NCBI GenBank assembly: GCA_902825775.1
Contig: CADECF010000008.1
Location: 62,001 to 126,000 of the forward strand
Length of the DNA: 64,000 nt
From: an uncultured Lysobacteraceae bacterium
Lineage (GTDB): Bacteria > Pseudomonadota > Gammaproteobacteria > Xanthomonadales > Xanthomonadaceae
Direction: 5' to 3'
The position numbers and the translations under genes were made by a program. This document shows positions 61,393 through 64,000 of the stretch, one piece after another. Position 1 is the stretch's first letter; every line of letters begins with the position of its first letter. Under the pieces are notes generated by a model. That model ran no database searches. It was not told the DNA's origin and saw only the letters and a list, made by a program, of their open reading frames with translations.

Positions 61393-62352
61393 TCAGCCTC
61401 CCCGAGGCGCCGGCGTCGACGCGACCGCACGGCTGGATTGCTGCGCCAGCGATTCCTTGGCCAGCTCGGCGATGCCGCCGAGCGAACCGATCACGCCGGC
61501 CGATTCCATCGGCATCATCACGAACTTCTGGTTCGGCGCCTCGGCCAAGGCTTTGAACGCCTCGATGTATTTCTGCGCGACGAAGTAATTGATCGCTTGC
61601 ACGTTGCCCGAGGCGATCGCGTTGGACACCACTTCGGTCGCCTTCGCTTCGGCCATCGCCAAACGTTCGCGAGCTTCGGCTTCGCGGAACGCGGCTTCGC
61701 GGTTGCCTTCGGCTTCGAGGATGGTGGATTGCTTCTCGCCTTCGGCCTTGAGGATCGCCGCCTGACGGAAGCCTTCGGCTTCCAGGATGTTGGCGCGCTT
61801 CTCGCGTTCGGCTTTCATCTGCCGCGCCATCGCTTCGACCAGGTCGCGCGGCGGCGCGATGTCCTTCAACTCGATGCGGTTGACCTTGATGCCCCACGGA
61901 TGCGTGGCCTGGTCGACCGCGACCAGCACCTTGGCGTTGATCTCGTCGCGCTTGGAAAGCGATTCGTCCAGGTCCATCGAGCCGATCGCGGTGCGGATGT
62001 TGGTCATCACCAGATTGAGGATGGCGATTTCCAGCGTGGCTACCTCATAAGCCGCCTTGGCCGCATCCAACACCTGGAAGAAGACGATGCCGTCGACTTT
62101 CACCACGGCGTTGTCCTTGGTGATCACGTCCTGCGACGGCACCTCCAGCACCTGTTCCATCATGTTTATCTTGCGGCCGACGCCGTACATGATCGGCACC
62201 AGGAAGTGCAGGCCCGGCGTCATGGTGTGGGTGTACTTGCCGAAACGTTCGACCGTCCATTCGTAGCCCTGCGGCACGACCCGGACGGTCTTGAACAGGA
62301 CGACCACGCCCGCGAACAACAGGACGACGGCCAGCAGCGATCCGCTGAACAT
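61393..62352 (-). CDS. SPFH/stomatin-like protein (QmcA family)
   Basis: A 319-residue protein with an N-terminal membrane helix (about 4-22), an SPFH domain (VPQGYEWTVERFGKYTHTMTPGLHFLVPI region) and a coiled coil of EAEG/EAE repeats (ILEAEGFRQAAILKAEGEKQS). AGGAGGGG lies before the ATG. It is the first gene of the pair with nfeD, which lies two bases downstream. Such scaffolds organise membrane proteins and proteases. Confidence 0.93.
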   Translation of the reverse strand: MFSGSLLAVVLLFAGVVVLFKTVRVVPQGYEWTVERFGKYTHTMTPGLHFLVPIMYGVGRKINMMEQVLEVPSQDVITKDNAVVKVDGIVFFQVLDAAKAAYEVATLEIAILNLVMTNIRTAIGSMDLDESLSKRDEINAKVLVAVDQATHPWGIKVNRIELKDIAPPRDLVEAMARQMKAEREKRANILEAEGFRQAAILKAEGEKQSTILEAEGNREAAFREAEARERLAMAEAKATEVVSNAIASGNVQAINYFVAQKYIEAFKALAEAPNQKFVMMPMESAGVIGSLGGIAELAKESLAQQSSRAVASTPAPRGG

Positions 62353-62451
62353 AAAGGAACCCCTCCTTATAGACGGCCCCAGTATAGGCCCTGGCCACGA
62401 CCGGCCGACGGGCTGCGACCCTTTGGCCCGGCCCCGCATCTAGGATGAGGA

Positions 62452-63063
62452 ATGCCGCCCGAACCGATACGCCCGTCCAGCTTCGCGATCGACGTTCCGG
62501 ATGCCCTGCTCGTCCGGGCGCGGGCGGGCGACCGTGCGGCGTTCGAGCAGCTGTACCGCTGGTTCGAGCGGCCCGTGTTCACGCTGGCGCTGCGGATCGG
62601 CGGCGACCGCGACGAGGCCGCAGAAGTATTGCAGGAGACGATGTTGAAAGTGATCGACCGAATCGCCGATTTCCGCGGACAGCGCGGCAGCAACGACAGC
62701 CCGTTCTGGGGCTGGCTGCGGCAGATCGCGGTCAACGAGGCGCTGATGCGGCTGCGTCGCGGCCGCAAGCTGGCCCACGAGATTTCCGACGAGCTCACCG
62801 GCGAGTTCGCCGAGGACCAGGGCCCGCTGCCGCCGGCAGCCGCCGACGCCGCGCAACTGCAGCGCGCGCTGGCCACGCTGCCGGTGGCCACCCGCAGCGT
62901 GCTGTGGCTGTACCACGCCGAAGGCTACACCCACGAAGAAATCGGAAACCTGATGCAACGCACCCCCAGCTTCTCCAAATCTCAGCTCGCGCGCGGCACC
63001 CGCCGCTTGCGCGCGCTGCTCCAAGCCGAACCGTCCACCGTGGAGGGCGCCATCCATGCCTGA
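62452..63063 (+). CDS. ECF-type RNA polymerase sigma factor
   Basis: A 203-residue sigma-70-like factor of group 4. Region 2 (about 24-95) has FEQLYRWFERPVFTLALRI and RQIAVNEALMRLRRG. Region 4 (about 138-190) has LPVATRSVLWLYHAEGYTHEEI with the helix-turn-helix of that region. There is a strong AGGATGAGGA before the ATG. It overlaps the next gene by eight bases, consistent with a sigma/regulator operon. It is divergent from the SPFH gene. Confidence 0.9.
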   Translation: MPPEPIRPSSFAIDVPDALLVRARAGDRAAFEQLYRWFERPVFTLALRIGGDRDEAAEVLQETMLKVIDRIADFRGQRGSNDSPFWGWLRQIAVNEALMRLRRGRKLAHEISDELTGEFAEDQGPLPPAAADAAQLQRALATLPVATRSVLWLYHAEGYTHEEIGNLMQRTPSFSKSQLARGTRRLRALLQAEPSTVEGAIHA

Positions 63064-63631
63064 TGCCTACTCGCAACGCGGTGCGGTTCCCGACAGCTGG
63101 CACGACGCGTTCTCGGCGTTGCCGCTGGAACAGGCGCCGGCCGACGGCTGGTCGCGCGTGAGCGCGCGCCTGCAGGCGCGGCGCCGGCCGCAGTGGACGC
63201 TGCGTTTCGCGGCCGCGGCGGCGCTGGTGGTTGCGGTCGCGTTGCCTCTCAAGCTGTATCACTCGCGCGATCTGCCGGGCGCGGATCCGGCAGGCACCGC
63301 TCCGATTGCATCGACTTCGCCGTCGCAGCCCAAGCCCGCCACGCTCGATCAGTTGTATGCCGAATCGGCGCAGCTTGAATCGCTGCTGCAGGTCGCGCGC
63401 GACGACCGCGTCTCCAGCGCCGCCGCCGCGGCGATGTCCGGCGAACTCGATGCGCGCGTCGCCGCTATCGATTCGGCGCTGATGCAGCCGGGGCTGTCGC
63501 CCGAACGCCAGCTGTTGCTGTGGCGCAGCCGCATCGAAGCGCTGCGCTCGCTCACCAGCTTCGAAAGCAACCGCCGCTGGCTGGCCGCCAACGGCGAACG
63601 TTACGACGGCGCTATCGCGCGCGTCGACTGA
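63056..63631 (+). CDS. Membrane-anchored putative anti-sigma factor
   Basis: A 191-residue protein with a short cytosolic N-terminus (about 1-47), one membrane helix (about 48-66, LRFAAAAALVVAVALPL) and a periplasmic helical domain (LDQLYAESAQLESLLQVARDD onward). The size, topology and eight-base overlap with the sigma gene suggest an anti-sigma factor, though there is no zinc-binding HxxxCxxC motif. This assignment rests on context. Confidence 0.65.
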   Translation: MPDAYSQRGAVPDSWHDAFSALPLEQAPADGWSRVSARLQARRRPQWTLRFAAAAALVVAVALPLKLYHSRDLPGADPAGTAPIASTSPSQPKPATLDQLYAESAQLESLLQVARDDRVSSAAAAAMSGELDARVAAIDSALMQPGLSPERQLLLWRSRIEALRSLTSFESNRRWLAANGERYDGAIARVD

Positions 63632-63658
63632 ATCAGAACTCTCGCACAGGGGTTGTCC

Positions 63659-64000
63659 ATGAAAGTTTTCGCCTATCGCACCACCTTACTCGCCGCGGCG
63701 CTGGTCTTGGCGACCGGCGGCGTCTGCGCGCAGACATCGGCCAAGCGCGAAGCCGCCAACGCGAAGGAACTCGCCGAAGCGCGCGCCGAACTCGCGCGGG
63801 CGGCCAAGCGCGTCGCCGAACTCTCGCAGAATTCCGCCGAAGTGCAGAGGCACCGCGCCCAGATCGAAAGAATCAGGACGCGCAAGCCGGTGATCGGCGT
63901 ATTGCTCGCGCCGGACGGCCAGGCAGGCGTGCGCATCGCCGGCGTCACGCCCGACAGCGCCGCCGCCAAGGCCGGGTTGCAGGCGGGCGACCGCATCGTC
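63659..64000 (+). CDS. Exported PDZ-domain protein (3' end outside window)
   Basis: The first 114 residues of a protein that runs off the right edge. A signal peptide (LLAAALVLATGGVCAQ) precedes an Ala/Glu/Lys-rich coiled-coil stretch (about 25-70) and the start of a PDZ domain (PVIGVLLAP..VRIAGVTPDSAAAKAGLQAGDRIV). AGGGG lies before the ATG. It likely forms an operon with the sigma and anti-sigma genes, and could be the signal-sensing or effector component. The C-terminus is unknown. Confidence 0.78.
   Translation, partial: MKVFAYRTTLLAAALVLATGGVCAQTSAKREAANAKELAEARAELARAAKRVAELSQNSAEVQRHRAQIERIRTRKPVIGVLLAPDGQAGVRIAGVTPDSAAAKAGLQAGDRIV

Noticed and set aside
1..64000. CRISPR array, prophage, integron or insertion sequence
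   Set aside because: No regular direct repeats with spacers, no transposase, integrase or phage structural gene was found. The repeats present are inverted and dispersed.

Overview
The window looks like chromosomal DNA of a Xanthomonadaceae/Lysobacteraceae bacterium (Lysobacter, Luteimonas or a close relative). The support is high GC with GC-biased codon use, several families of intergenic palindromes, large Oar-like TonB-dependent receptors in tandem, a SAM-I riboswitch in front of a metX-metB-hom operon, GTP-type PEP carboxykinase, and a secreted multidomain chitinase. The genus is an inference. No tRNA, rRNA, CRISPR array, prophage or intact insertion sequence was recognised.

Layout. 1-6.4 kb: the end of a sensor kinase gene, an OmpR-type response regulator, and a tightly overlapped operon for a Tat-exported molybdenum hydroxylase (molybdopterin subunit, 2Fe-2S subunit, triheme cytochrome c). 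6.4-9.4 kb: a GH18 chitinase preceded by two LacI-type operator sequences, then a small secreted protein. 9.4-13 kb: the metX-metB-hom operon read leftward from a SAM-I riboswitch. 13-26.8 kb: envelope and housekeeping genes, namely a beta-propeller lipoprotein, an M23 peptidase, prfC, an Asp/Asn-hydroxylase with a sulfotransferase, a hemolysin III family protein, AsmA between two MliC-like lipoproteins, a CBS protein, a family 2 glycosyltransferase, mtgA and hslO.

26.8-41.2 kb is the most unusual part. Three paralogous Oar-like TonB-dependent receptors with matching promoters and leaders are followed, on the same strand, by two translationally coupled TPR-sulfotransferases and an Asp/Asn beta-hydroxylase-fold protein. 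With the similar pair at 17-18 kb, the window has three sulfotransferases and two such oxygenases, which suggests a surface or peptide modification system tied to receptor-mediated transport. This is inference.

41.3-64 kb: pckG, a TetR regulator divergent from a FadE-type acyl-CoA dehydrogenase with palindromic sites between them, a DUF4442 thioesterase-like protein, DUF1304 and DUF922 proteins, an MFS transporter divergent from a GMC oxidoreductase, a LysR regulator, an M48 peptidase with LemA, a serine hydrolase, a lysine-rich histone H1-like protein, a candidate small RNA, the gcvT-isomerase-gcvH cluster, an SPFH/NfeD pair, and an ECF sigma factor operon whose third gene (a PDZ protein) runs off the right edge.

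Many intergenic spaces carry long inverted repeats of at least five sequence families. One 0.8 kb gap (21.8-22.6 kb) is almost entirely built from them.
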